The notes beneath the pieces were generated by a model. It saw only the letters and a program-made list of their open reading frames with translations, had not been told where the DNA came from and did not search any database. Below are positions 42,267 to 50,207 of a stretch of 64,000 nucleotides of DNA, one piece after another. The DNA is from Asticcacaulis aquaticus. GTDB lineage: Bacteria > Pseudomonadota > Alphaproteobacteria > Caulobacterales > Caulobacteraceae. The stretch covers positions 1 to 64,000 of the forward strand of contig NZ_JAQQKX010000009.1 in NCBI RefSeq assembly GCF_028550415.1, written 5' to 3'. Every line of letters begins with the position of its first letter. Positions within the stretch are counted from its first letter, which is position 1. The translations under genes and the position numbers were made by a program.

Positions 42267-43475
42267 ATGAAAATCATCGCAAGTCTGTCGCTGGCTATCG
42301 GCATCGTCTGGGCAGCCCCGGGACTCGCCGCGGACCAACCGGCGATTTCGGCGGAAAACCTGCTGAGCGCCCCTCTTCGTCTGGCCGAAGCCGAGACGCT
42401 GAAACATCATAGCGACGTCGCCCGCCGTGAAGGCTCTACCCTTATCATTACCCGCTTCGCCGGGACGTCGAGCGCCCGGGAGGCCGGACGTTTCACCGAT
42501 GATGACGGTGCCTGTGAACGATACCAATTCGTCGGCGTGAAGGCCCTGTTCAGCCCTTACCTTCATGCCATTACGCAGGTACCGGAACTCAACTGCGACA
42601 ACGGCGACATCGCCGCCCGCTTTCTCCTGCGCGACAGCGGAAAACCTTTCTATACGTTCGGGCGCTCCATCGCGTCGTCGGATGGGCAATTTCTCGTACT
42701 GGAAGGCAATCCCGTCTATGCGGCGCGTCCATCGACAGAGGTTATCAACTGGCAATACGCCTTTGCCGAAGCCCGCTTCGATATCGCCTGCCGCGAGGTG
42801 ACCGCGCAGCCGCAAAACCAGTTCATGGCCACGTGTCTGGATTTCTACGGCATTATTTCGGAGGACAAGAGCTGGAACGTCCGGCTGACGCGTTATTTGA
42901 ATGGAGACGAACCCTACCAATCTACCCGTTTCGACAGCCGGACCATATCCATATCGAATGGCGGTAATGTCTTCGAAGACACACAGCGCGAAGCGACCCG
43001 AATCGCTCTGAAACCCGGCATGGCCCGCCGCGACGGCCCCGACCTCATCATTCTGGATAAGGGCAAAGAGATGCGACGGCTGACCGACGCTCAGGGATGC
43101 GAACGGTACTGGTTCGACACGACCATGGAGCTGTACGACGCGGACCTGAGCAAACGTGTCCCGGTCGCCGTGGTGACCTGTCAGCAAGGCGAGTTCGAGA
43201 TGTCGCAACTGGTGCCAGCAAAAGGCGATATCCTGCAAATCCCGCAGGGCGCGGTAGCGTCGGACGATGGGAAAACCGTTCTACTGATGTACGGATCGAC
43301 GGAAATCGTCGACTGGCCGACGCGCAAGGTGTTACTCAGGCTCCCGGAACGTTGCGTGGATGCGCAGTTCGTCAGGCCGGGGCTGTTCACGGCCAAATGC
43401 GAAAACTACGAAACACATATATCGCGGCGAGTGCGCTTCGAGCGCGATGCTTCCGGCACATGGACGGCGTCTTAA
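42267..43475 (+). CDS. Secreted protein with two repeated domains, unknown
   Basis: 402 residues with a signal peptide ('MKIIASLSLAIGIVWAAPGLAAD'). The mature part is two related halves (about 50-225 and 235-395). Each has an opening 'LIITRFAG' or 'LIILDKGK' strand, a 'D..GACERYQF' or 'DAQGCERYWF' motif, a 'VPELNCDNGD' or 'VAVVTCQQGE' motif, a 'SDGQFLVLEGNPVYAARPSTEVINW' or 'SDDGKTVLLMYGSTEIVDW' motif and a last Cys. The conserved cysteines suggest disulfides in the periplasm. No family recognised. It sits between fliQ (divergent) and fliE (convergent, 4-base overlap) and may not be flagellar. Confidence 0.75.
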   Translation: MKIIASLSLAIGIVWAAPGLAADQPAISAENLLSAPLRLAEAETLKHHSDVARREGSTLIITRFAGTSSAREAGRFTDDDGACERYQFVGVKALFSPYLHAITQVPELNCDNGDIAARFLLRDSGKPFYTFGRSIASSDGQFLVLEGNPVYAARPSTEVINWQYAFAEARFDIACREVTAQPQNQFMATCLDFYGIISEDKSWNVRLTRYLNGDEPYQSTRFDSRTISISNGGNVFEDTQREATRIALKPGMARRDGPDLIILDKGKEMRRLTDAQGCERYWFDTTMELYDADLSKRVPVAVVTCQQGEFEMSQLVPAKGDILQIPQGAVASDDGKTVLLMYGSTEIVDWPTRKVLLRLPERCVDAQFVRPGLFTAKCENYETHISRRVRFERDASGTWTAS

Positions 43476-43780
43476 ATCGGCATCCGCAGGATTTCCTGAT
43501 ACGCCGAAATCACCTGATCACGGATAGCAATAACGCTTTCCAGAGACGCCTCCGCCGAAGCCACCGCCGTCACCGCGTCGATCAGTTCGGCCTTGCCCTG
43601 CGATTGCAGGGCCATCTGGGTTTCCGCCGTCTGGGTCGATTTGTAGGTCTGCTCGATCGCGCCTTGCAGCACCTTCGAAAAATCGGCGCCGGTGCCCGAC
43701 GCGGCCTTGCCTTCGTCGTTGAGGTTGGACACCTGCTTCTGAACGGCGCCATAGGCGCGGGCGGCGAGTAACGGGTTCAT
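43472..43780 (-). CDS. fliE: Flagellar hook-basal body protein FliE
   Basis: 102 residues with 'ADFSKVLQGAIEQTYKSTQTAETQMALQSQGKAELIDAVTAVASAEASLESVIAIRDQVISAYQEILRMPI', the FliE pattern. It joins the MS ring and export gate to the rod. Last gene of flgB-flgC-fliE, three bases after flgC. Confidence 0.95.
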   Translation of the reverse strand: MNPLLAARAYGAVQKQVSNLNDEGKAASGTGADFSKVLQGAIEQTYKSTQTAETQMALQSQGKAELIDAVTAVASAEASLESVIAIRDQVISAYQEILRMPI

Positions 43781-43783
43781 CTA

Positions 43784-44206
43784 TTATCTCTTCAGGATGT
43801 CGAGGGTCTTCTGTTCCATCGAGCGCGCGGTCTCGATGACGTTCAGATTGGCCTCGTAGGCGCGCTGGGCCTCGCGCATGTCCATGGTTTCGATCAGACT
43901 GTTGACGTTCGGGCGCTTGACGTAGCCATTGGCGTCGGCCGCCGGATGGCTGGGGTCGTAATCCATCTGAAAATCGCTCTGGTCCTTCTTGACCGAGGCC
44001 AGCTTGACGCCGGTCGCGCCGTCGATCTTCGAGGCCTCGAACACCGGAATCTGACGGCGGTAGGGCGTCGCCCCCGGCGTCTGCCCCGTCGAATCGGCAT
44101 TGGCGATGTTTTCGGCGATGATGCGCATCCGCGCCTGCTGCGCCCTGAGCGCGCTGGCGGCGACCGTCATGGCCGGATTGGTTTCGGGCACCTTATTAAT
44201 AGGCAT
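43784..44206 (-). CDS. flgC: Flagellar proximal rod protein FlgC
   Basis: 140 residues. Rod N-terminal motif 'ALRAQQARMRIIAENIANADSTG', 'PYRRQIPVFEA', and the C-terminal 'NGYVKRPNVNSLIETMDMREAQRAYEANLNVIETARSMEQKTLDIL'. It forms part of the periplasmic rod. Between flgB and fliE. Confidence 0.96.
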   Translation of the reverse strand: MPINKVPETNPAMTVAASALRAQQARMRIIAENIANADSTGQTPGATPYRRQIPVFEASKIDGATGVKLASVKKDQSDFQMDYDPSHPAADANGYVKRPNVNSLIETMDMREAQRAYEANLNVIETARSMEQKTLDILKR

Positions 44207-44221
44207 GGTCCTTACCTTTTA

Positions 44222-44635
44222 CTATCTGCCGGGCGGCTTGGCGGCCATGCGCAGCAGGCCGAGCGATTTCTGATAAAAGCCGATGGCGGCTTCGTACTGC
44301 ATCCGGCTTTCGGCCATCTTGAGCATCTGTTCTTCCAGCACGACCGAATTGCCGTCCATGGTCGTTTCCGAATCCGGCGTCACCACCGATTTCGGCGCGA
44401 AGGTCCCCGCCCCTTCGATGTTCATGTGCCCGCTGCTGGTCAGACTCAGACCGAGGCCGGTCTGTTCCGCCTGCCCCTTCATCATGCCGGCGAAGTCCAT
44501 CTGCTTGAGATCGCGCGGCTTGAAGCCCGGCGTCGAGGCATTGGCCACGTTCTGCGCGACCAGCTTCTGGCGCTGGGACAGCCAGCCCATCTTGCCTTTC
44601 AGCGCGCCCAGAAGGCCGATATCGTCGATACTCAT
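44222..44635 (-). CDS. flgB: Flagellar proximal rod protein FlgB
   Basis: 137 residues. 'MGWLSQRQKLVAQNVANASTPGFKPRDL' is the rod N-terminal motif and 'VVLEEQMLKMAESRMQYEAAIGFYQKSLGLLRMA' the C-terminal helix. First gene of the flgB-flgC-fliE operon with a CtrA-type box about 75 bases upstream. Confidence 0.95.
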   Translation of the reverse strand: MSIDDIGLLGALKGKMGWLSQRQKLVAQNVANASTPGFKPRDLKQMDFAGMMKGQAEQTGLGLSLTSSGHMNIEGAGTFAPKSVVTPDSETTMDGNSVVLEEQMLKMAESRMQYEAAIGFYQKSLGLLRMAAKPPGR

Positions 44636-44707
44636 CGCGGGCTCCTTCTGGCTTGGCGCGACTCACCTTAGAGACAGGTGCATCGGCAAATTATGCCCCC
44701 TTCTTGG

Positions 44708-44722
44708 TTAACGAGCCTTTAA
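44708..44722 (-). promoter_or_regulatory. CtrA box upstream of flgB
   Basis: TTAA-CGAGCCT-TTAA, a perfect TTAA-N7-TTAA, 73 bases before flgB. The region is shared with divergent fliO, which starts at 44821, so it could serve both operons. Confidence 0.7.
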
Positions 44723-44754
44723 GGTTTGCGGCGTAGCAGTTTTTGCAGTTTTAG

Positions 44755-44804
44755 AGCGCGCATCTGTCCCAAAAACCGCCATACACTTTTTGGGATGCGC
44801 TTAA
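44755..44804 (-). repeat. Palindromic element, family A, copy 4
   Basis: On the minus strand TTAAGCGCATCCCAAAAAG, loop, GGCGGTTTTTGGGACAGATG with GCGC. It lies between the flgB CtrA box and fliO, about 17 bases before the fliO ATG, so it would be in or near the fliO leader. Confidence 0.8.
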
Positions 44805-44820
44805 TGAGAGGGTTGGCCCG

Positions 44821-45150
44821 ATGGATTTCTTCCTGAGCCTGTTGCGCGCGGCGTTCGCGCTGGTGCTCGTGATCGGGCTGGTCGTCGGCCTTGCCTACGC
44901 CCTGCGCCGTTATGCCCCGCAACTGATGGCGAAGCTTCAGGCCCAGCGCGGCGAGCGGCGGATGAACGTGGTGGAAACCCTGGTGCTCGATCCCGCGCGA
45001 CGGCTGGTGCTGGTGCGCATCGACGATGAGGAACGCCTGCTGCTGCTCGGCGAAGGCCACGAACTGCTGGAACCGCGGCAACTGCCGAAACCGAAACCGG
45101 TCGCCGCCCCCCTTCAGCCTAAACCTGTTCAGCCCAAATCGGTGATCTGA
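44821..45150 (+). CDS. fliO: Flagellar export protein FliO
   Basis: 109 residues. One membrane helix (about 8-28), then 'RRMNVVETLVLDPARRLVLVRIDDEERLLLLGEGHELL' typical of FliO, and a Pro/Lys-rich tail. FliO helps assemble FliP rings. It is followed two bases later by fliP. Confidence 0.92.
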   Translation: MDFFLSLLRAAFALVLVIGLVVGLAYALRRYAPQLMAKLQAQRGERRMNVVETLVLDPARRLVLVRIDDEERLLLLGEGHELLEPRQLPKPKPVAAPLQPKPVQPKSVI

Positions 45151-45152
45151 CC

Positions 45153-45947
45153 ATGGACACCGTTGCCGCGCCCAAACCCTCGAAGCGAGCCTATGCCGCC
45201 GCCCTGCTCGGCGGCATCATTGGCTTTGCCCTGCTGATCTTTCCGGTCGACGTGCTGGCGCAGTCGATCAATCTCGACCTGGGTCAGGGCGGCACCCTGA
45301 CGGCGCGCGTCGTGCAGATGGTCGGCCTGCTGACCGTTCTGTCGCTGGCCCCGTCGATCGTCATCATGACGACCTCCTTCATCCGCATCGTGGTCGTGCT
45401 GTCCCTGCTGCGGACCGCGCTCGGCCTGCAACAGAGTCCGCCCAACGCCGTCCTGATCTCGCTGGCCATGTTCCTGTCGGCCATCGTCATGGCCCCCACC
45501 TATCAGGCGGCCTACGATTCCGGCATCCGGCCCCTGATGGATCAGGAAATGGAACTGCCTCAGGCGTTCGATGCGGCGTCGGAGCCCGTAAAGGCCTTCA
45601 TGCTGTCGCAGGTGACCAAGAACGGCACGGGCGATCTCGACCTGTTCATCCGCCTGTCCAAGGTCGAAAAGCCCGCCAACAATATCGACCTGCCGATCAC
45701 GGTCATCACCCCGGCCTTCATGATTTCGGAGCTCAAGCTGGCTTTCCAGATCGGCTTCCTGCTGTTCGTGCCGTTTCTGGTGATCGACCTGGTCGTCGCC
45801 TCGGTCCTGATGAGCATGGGGATGATGATGCTGCCGCCGGTGGTGGTCTCGCTGCCGTTCAAGCTGATCTTCTGGGTGCTGGTCGACGGCTGGCGGCTGG
45901 TCTGCGGCTCGCTGGTCGAAAGCTTCCAGCGCGCAGGCGGGGGATAG
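45153..45947 (+). CDS. fliP: Flagellar export gate protein FliP
   Basis: 264 residues, with a hydrophobic N-terminal signal sequence (about 15-40) and four membrane helices. 'LAPSIVIMTTSFIRIVVVLSLLRTALGLQQSPPNAVLISLAMFLSAIVMAP', 'TPAFMISELKLAFQIGFLLFVPFLVIDLVVASVLMSMGMMMLPPVVVSLPFKLIFWVLVDGW' are FliP signatures. It is the main ring subunit of the export gate. Confidence 0.97.
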   Translation: MDTVAAPKPSKRAYAAALLGGIIGFALLIFPVDVLAQSINLDLGQGGTLTARVVQMVGLLTVLSLAPSIVIMTTSFIRIVVVLSLLRTALGLQQSPPNAVLISLAMFLSAIVMAPTYQAAYDSGIRPLMDQEMELPQAFDAASEPVKAFMLSQVTKNGTGDLDLFIRLSKVEKPANNIDLPITVITPAFMISELKLAFQIGFLLFVPFLVIDLVVASVLMSMGMMMLPPVVVSLPFKLIFWVLVDGWRLVCGSLVESFQRAGGG

Positions 45948-45962
45948 GGTTTTCAGGCGGCT

Positions 45963-46250
45963 TTATAGATCGCCTTCGTCAACATGGCGTGTGCTGTGCA
46001 GAACCCGGAAAATGGTTACGGTTTCGTCCGTGACGCCATAATAGATGTTGTAATTTTTATGGGGTAACAACTTCACCCCTGCAATCAGGGCCGATCTATT
46101 TGCCCCTCGTAAAGGAAGGTCCTTTAAAGATCGGCATTTATCTCGCAATTCCTCGACAAACGACTGCGATCTTCCCGGATCATCAAACGCTATATATCGC
46201 CCGATAGCCATCATATCCTGACGCGCAGAGCGGGTGAATCTGACACGCAT
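45963..46250 (-). CDS. parE: ParE-type toxin
   Basis: 95 residues of the RelE/ParE fold: 'FTRSARQDMMAIGRYIAFDDPGRSQSFVEELRDKC', 'NYNIYYGVTDETVTIFRVLHSTRHVD'. The C-terminal R-V-L-H-S-T-R-x-V motif is typical for ParE. ParE toxins usually poison gyrase. The ATG overlaps the stop of the antitoxin gene by one base (TGATG). Confidence 0.9.
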   Translation of the reverse strand: MRVRFTRSARQDMMAIGRYIAFDDPGRSQSFVEELRDKCRSLKDLPLRGANRSALIAGVKLLPHKNYNIYYGVTDETVTIFRVLHSTRHVDEGDL

Positions 46251-46516
46251 CAGGCAGACTTTTTCTGTTCCACGCTTGCTATGTCTGCCAACACATCGTC
46301 GAACACATCTTCCAGGTCATAAAATTCGGTGTCGTCCATCCCTTTCTGGATCTCCGCACGCAAGGCCTCCAGCCGGCGTTGCTTTTCCGCCTCGCGGTCT
46401 TCCAGCATCCTCAGTCCGTCGCGCACGACCTCGCTGGCATTGTTATAACGCCCGGACGCCAGCTGGTCCTTGATGAACTGTTCGAAATGCGCACCCAGCG
46501 CCACGGAGGTCGGCAT
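46250..46516 (-). CDS. parD: ParD-type antitoxin
   Basis: 88 residues. Ribbon-helix-helix N terminus ('[60 protein letters not shown]') and an acidic, flexible C terminus that would bind ParE. The ATG at 46516 follows GGAGACGACC, which decides it over the codon at 46528. Such proteins repress their own promoter. The pair sits just after fliP, convergent with it. Confidence 0.92.
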   Translation of the reverse strand: MPTSVALGAHFEQFIKDQLASGRYNNASEVVRDGLRMLEDREAEKQRRLEALRAEIQKGMDDTEFYDLEDVFDDVLADIASVEQKKSA

Positions 46517-46573
46517 GGTCGTCTCCACTAACTGTTATTAATAGATAATACCATGCCGCCGGTTCAGCGCCAA

Positions 46574-47488
46574 TCAGAAGATATCCAGATTGGTCTTCTT
46601 GCGCGCCAGGGTCTGATAGGCCGACACCGCTGCCCCGTGGATCAGGGCATAAAAGACGCCCGAAAGCAGACCGCCAACGACAAGCTGGATCACGAAACCC
46701 GGCGTCAGCAGCGCCGACAGAGACGTTACATCCGGCTGGCTCATCTGCTGAATCGAGGACATGAAGTCGCCGCCCGCGCCCATAGTGATCCCGAACATGA
46801 CGCCATAGACGATGATCATGAGGATAATCGTGGCCAGGACCAGCAGAAGGTAGCCGCCCAGCAGGGTCCAGCCATTGCCCTCGGTCAGCTTGAAGCTGCC
46901 GAAGATATTGATCTTACCCTCGGCATAGGTCTGCACCATGACCAGCGACCAGCGGCACAGCACGTAGAAGAAGGCCACAAAGGCGCCAACACCAGCGACG
47001 AAGATCAGCAATCCCCCCAGAATGCCGCTGATCTTTGTCACCAGACTCAGCAAGCCGATCACAATCCCGACCGCCAGAGCAAACAGAAGATAAAATACGA
47101 AAAACGCGAGCGTCCAGAGAATGGTCGCCAAAATCTGCCGGATTTCGGCAGCGCCCAGTTGAAGATAGGCAAAACCACGGGCCTCAGGTTCAAGCTGGCT
47201 TCGGAACACCGCGCACTGAATGACGGCCGCGACGGTTAGCCCGATAATAACACTGAGGATGATCGCCGGTGCCATGTCGCCAATCGCCCCGAAAACGGCC
47301 ATCGGATCGCTCGGCGGGGACTGTTCATAACCTTTCAGGGTCGACAAGGCGGAACCCGCCAGCACAATCGTAACCACATTGGTCACCACACTGACCACAA
47401 GGGCCACCGCCCCCCAGATCAAAACGGCAAGCGGGTTTTTCTTGATAATTTCAATGCCGGCAAAGGCAAAATCGATCGACAGTTTCAT
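46574..47488 (-). CDS. Polytopic membrane protein, unknown
   Basis: 304 residues with about six hydrophobic segments. The N terminus 'IDFAFAGIEIIKKNPLAVLIWGAVALVV' and the central 'LCRWSLVMVQTYAEGKINIFGSFKLTEGNGWTLLGGYLLLVLA' recall glycerophosphoryl-diester-type or DUF975-like membrane domains, often annotated only as membrane proteins. The start at 47488 follows GAGGGGACAT; an upstream ATG at 47500 is weaker. A family A repeat begins 22 bases before it. Confidence 0.7.
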   Translation of the reverse strand: MKLSIDFAFAGIEIIKKNPLAVLIWGAVALVVSVVTNVVTIVLAGSALSTLKGYEQSPPSDPMAVFGAIGDMAPAIILSVIIGLTVAAVIQCAVFRSQLEPEARGFAYLQLGAAEIRQILATILWTLAFFVFYLLFALAVGIVIGLLSLVTKISGILGGLLIFVAGVGAFVAFFYVLCRWSLVMVQTYAEGKINIFGSFKLTEGNGWTLLGGYLLLVLATIILMIIVYGVMFGITMGAGGDFMSSIQQMSQPDVTSLSALLTPGFVIQLVVGGLLSGVFYALIHGAAVSAYQTLARKKTNLDIF

Positions 47489-47509
47489 ATGTCCCCTCAT
47501 GAATTACCT

Positions 47510-47570
47510 GAGCGATATGCCAAAAAGTGTACAGCGGTTTTTGGCATTAATATCGCGACAAATTGATAAT
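47510..47570 (+). repeat. Palindromic element, family A, copy 5
   Basis: GAGCGATATGCCAAAAAGTG ... CAGCGGTTTTTGGCATTAAT ... ATCGCGACAAATTGA. Compared with copy 2, outer arms changed from GCGCATT/AATGCGC to GCGATAT/ATATCGC and inner arms from TCCG/CGGA to GCCA/TGGC, pairs changing together. It lies just upstream of the membrane protein gene. Confidence 0.85.
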
Positions 47571-47716
47571 CTGAGCGGCATGACGATTCTATCCGAAGTC
47601 GTGCCGCTCAGGAAGCCTGCAGCCCCCTCCGGGGCGGCAGCCTAACCTAAAGGCGAACCCCGAACAAGGTCGCCTGACGAAGGGAAGAGACTCGCGCCCC
47701 TCCCCCATTTGCGTCC

Positions 47717-48598
47717 TTAATCCGCCTTCTTCAGGTCGATGAACGGCGTGGCCGAACCGGTAACCTGAGGCAGCTTGCCGTCCCACTTTTCGATCGCGCG
47801 CAGCTGCACGACCTGCGGGCTGGACGCGATCGACTGCGCCAGCAGGCGGTTGGCCTCGGCCTGACCACGGGCTTCTTCGATCTTGGCGTCGGCCTGCGCC
47901 TTGGCGACGGCGACCTGCGCCTGAGCGGCGGAGGCGTCGGCGTCGGCCTTGGTCTTGGCCTGGATCGAGTCGAGGATCACCTGCGGGTAGCGGATGGTGC
48001 CGATCCAGTCGAGCTGACTGACATTGACGCCCTGCGGCTCCCACTTGGCGCGCACGCGGGCCAACGCCTTCTGGATCACCTGCTGGCGACCGCCGCGATA
48101 GAGGAACTCGACGCTGACCAGTTCGGTTTCCGCCGCGATGGCCGAACGCACGTCATTACGCAGCGGGCCTTCGAAGATCTGATCGAAGGTCAGACGGTAG
48201 CGTTTGTAGAGCGCCGGGGCCTTCGCCTGATCGATGCGCATGACCAGCTGAACGTCCGCCGTCATCGGCAGGGCGTTGTTGTCCGAGAAGGTGACCTCCT
48301 CGTTTTCCGGTCCGCGCTCGTCGTGTTCGCGCGTATAGGTATAGGTGCGCTGGATCACCGGGAATTCGGCGATGCGTTCGCCCGGCAGGTTGATGTGCCA
48401 GCCCGACGGCAGCGGCGTCGGATCGACCCCGGCGCTGGGGCCCAACGTGCGGATCTTCACCCCGACATTGCCAGGCTGGATCGTCTGGCCGCAGCTGGCC
48501 AGACCGAAGATGCCCAGAAGGGCTATGCCGCCCAACGGGGCCAGGACCTTCCAGCGGGCGGGGATCGACACCTTGGGGCGGAGGGTATTCATGTTCAT
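47717..48598 (-). CDS. SPFH/band-7 (stomatin/prohibitin-like) membrane protein
   Basis: 293 residues. One N-terminal membrane helix (about 18-36) is followed by the SPFH domain ('GQTIQPGNVGVKIRTLGP ... GWHINLPGERIAEFPVIQRTYTY ... LPMTADVQLVMRIDQAKAPALYKRYRLTFDQIFEGPLRNDVRSAIA') and an Ala/Gln-rich helix (about 215-265). Prohibitin-like proteins form large rings in membranes and often regulate FtsH proteases or membrane order. The motif 'LASCGQT' at about 33-38 resembles a lipobox, so lipoprotein anchoring is possible. It stands alone. Confidence 0.88.
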   Translation of the reverse strand: MNMNTLRPKVSIPARWKVLAPLGGIALLGIFGLASCGQTIQPGNVGVKIRTLGPSAGVDPTPLPSGWHINLPGERIAEFPVIQRTYTYTREHDERGPENEEVTFSDNNALPMTADVQLVMRIDQAKAPALYKRYRLTFDQIFEGPLRNDVRSAIAAETELVSVEFLYRGGRQQVIQKALARVRAKWEPQGVNVSQLDWIGTIRYPQVILDSIQAKTKADADASAAQAQVAVAKAQADAKIEEARGQAEANRLLAQSIASSPQVVQLRAIEKWDGKLPQVTGSATPFIDLKKAD

Positions 48599-48688
48599 AT
48601 GCGTGTTTCGCAGCCTTGCTTCGGCCGCGACCTTTCAAAGGGTTGAGGTTGAGAGAAAAACGCAAGGGGTCGCGCGCGCGTTCTGATG

Positions 48689-48738
48689 GTCGCGCATTTA
48701 TTCCAAAAACCGCTATACACTTTTTGGAATGCGCTTAC
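48689..48738 (-). repeat. Palindromic element, family A, copy 6
   Basis: On the minus strand GTAAGCGCATTCCAAAAAG, loop, AGCGGTTTTTGGAATAAATG with GCGC. Outer arms GCGCATT/AATGCGC and inner arms TTCCAAAAA/TTTTTGGAA pair. It lies upstream of the SPFH gene. Confidence 0.8.
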
Positions 48739-49133
48739 AGTGAAGCGACAAAATCGTCTTGGTTTCGGGGGCTTGATCGCGAGTAAAGCAAATATGGGCT
48801 GTGGCCGAGATTTCGACTACCGGACGGTCTGACAGAGATTTGGTAAACACCCTGACTCTTCGCCTTGATTTTGAGGCCGCGCGTCTAAACTTGCGGCGAT
48901 GCTTTTTAACTAACGATCATATTCCTTCACTTGGTTCATATTCCCCAAACCTTGGAGAATGGAAATATAATACATGGCCACATATCCGCCTTAAAGCGAA
49001 ACCGGACAGCGATCACGCGGATGTGATCCTCCCACTTTCAGACAATCGCCAAGCAATCGATTGTATAAGGCCATAATTCCGCCGCCTTGTTTTCGGCTCA
49101 TCGCGCAAGACCACGCCCTGAGGATTCCCCGAC
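48739..49133. other. AT-rich intergenic gap, no supported gene
   Basis: This 395-base stretch is less GC-rich than its surroundings. A possible small frame on the plus strand (GTG at 48801 to 49076, 91 residues) has no ribosome binding site, no hydrophobic segment and no recognised motif. It could be a decayed gene. I see no other structure apart from the leader of the DsbA-like gene. Confidence 0.4.
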
Positions 49134-49778
49134 ATGACCACCCTGATCGTCCGCCGCTCTGCCCTGACCGGCCTTATGGGGTTGACGGCCCTGAGCCTTG
49201 CCGCCTGCGGTCAGTCGGGCCCCACCGGCAAGATCAGCGTCGATGAGATTACAGCTGGCAAGGCCGATGCGCCGGTAACCGTCGTGGAATATGCCTCGGT
49301 CGCCTGCCCCATCTGCGCGCAGGTCAATGAGACGATCACGCCCGCCCTGATGAAAAAATATGTCGAGACCGGCAAGGTGCGCTACGTCTATCGCCCGATG
49401 ATGACCGGCAATGCCGCCGTGGCCGCCGCCGGGCACATGCTGGCCAACTGCGTGGCGAAGGACAAGGCCCTGACGGTTGTCGACGCCATCATGCGCGCCC
49501 AGCCCGAGATGGATCAGGGCGGTGCCCCGGAGCAATACGCCAATGCCCGCCCGGTCCTTTTGCGCATCGCCCAGTCGACGGGGATGAACGAGACGCAGTT
49601 CAATGCCTGCGTCACCGATCCCGACGGCCTCAGCAAGCTCAACGATCTCAACCAGGACGCCCTTTCGGCCGGCGTCACCGGCACGCCGACCTTCATGGTC
49701 AATGGCAAGACGGTCCAGATCACCCGCAACGACGCCAGCGAACTCGAAGCCGCCATCGAACCGCTATTGAAGAAGTAG
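49134..49778 (+). CDS. DsbA-like thioredoxin-fold lipoprotein
   Basis: 214 residues. Signal peptide with lipobox 'LSLAAC' (Cys about 25), so probably anchored to a membrane facing the periplasm. The thioredoxin fold starts at 'GKADAPVTVVEYASVACPICAQV' with active site C-P-I-C, and ends with the cis-Pro region 'SAGVTGTPTFMVNG'. DsbA/DsbG-like proteins form or isomerise disulfides; C-P-I-C is an uncommon active site pair. The last 15 bases overlap the convergent NADAR gene. Confidence 0.88.
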   Translation: MTTLIVRRSALTGLMGLTALSLAACGQSGPTGKISVDEITAGKADAPVTVVEYASVACPICAQVNETITPALMKKYVETGKVRYVYRPMMTGNAAVAAAGHMLANCVAKDKALTVVDAIMRAQPEMDQGGAPEQYANARPVLLRIAQSTGMNETQFNACVTDPDGLSKLNDLNQDALSAGVTGTPTFMVNGKTVQITRNDASELEAAIEPLLKK

Positions 49779-50204
49779 AAGCTCTGTGCGGACCTGCATG
49801 AGGATTTCGCCCAGCCGGTTCAGGCCCGAACCATCACCGCCCGCACCCCAGTAGAAATCATTGGGCGAGGCCTCGGCGAGGGTTTCGTCGCCGGTCGAGA
49901 GCAGCAGCGTTTTCAAAGCTGGATGGGTGGTGAATTTCTTCCGGACGGCCTCAAGCATGACGACCTCCCGGCGTTCGTCCCAATCGGCATGGATCGGATG
50001 GGCGCGCGACTGTCCCATCGCCTTGGCCATTTTGGGCGTCGAAGCCTTGGCGATTTTCAGCCGGTAATTGGGATCGATGAACTTCTGCGCCTGAAAATAA
50101 TGCTCGACGGTCGGCCACCACACGCCGTCCATCTCGATACCGTGCGGCGAGAAGTTGGAAAACTCGCCGTAGGCTTCCCCTTTCGAATAGAAGTACAGCG
50201 TCAA
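49764..50204 (-). CDS. NADAR (YbiA/RibX-like) family protein
   Basis: 146 residues. 'FYSKGEAYGEFSNFSPHGIEMDGVWWPTVEHYFQAQKF', 'WDERREVVMLEAVRKKFTTHPALKTLLLSTGDETLAEASPNDFYWGAGGDGSGLNRLGEILMQVR' are the classic NADAR landmarks. Family members cleave N-glycosidic bonds in riboflavin-pathway intermediates or remove ADP-ribose from guanine. The gene is three bases after the TPR gene's stop and follows it in the same direction. Confidence 0.92.
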   Translation of the reverse strand: MTLYFYSKGEAYGEFSNFSPHGIEMDGVWWPTVEHYFQAQKFIDPNYRLKIAKASTPKMAKAMGQSRAHPIHADWDERREVVMLEAVRKKFTTHPALKTLLLSTGDETLAEASPNDFYWGAGGDGSGLNRLGEILMQVRTELLLLQ

Positions 50205-50207
50205 GCC

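Noticed and set aside
48801-49076. A 91-codon plus-strand frame in the gap before the DsbA-like gene
   Set aside because: No ribosome site, no recognised motif and a GTG start. Recorded as an uncertain stretch only.
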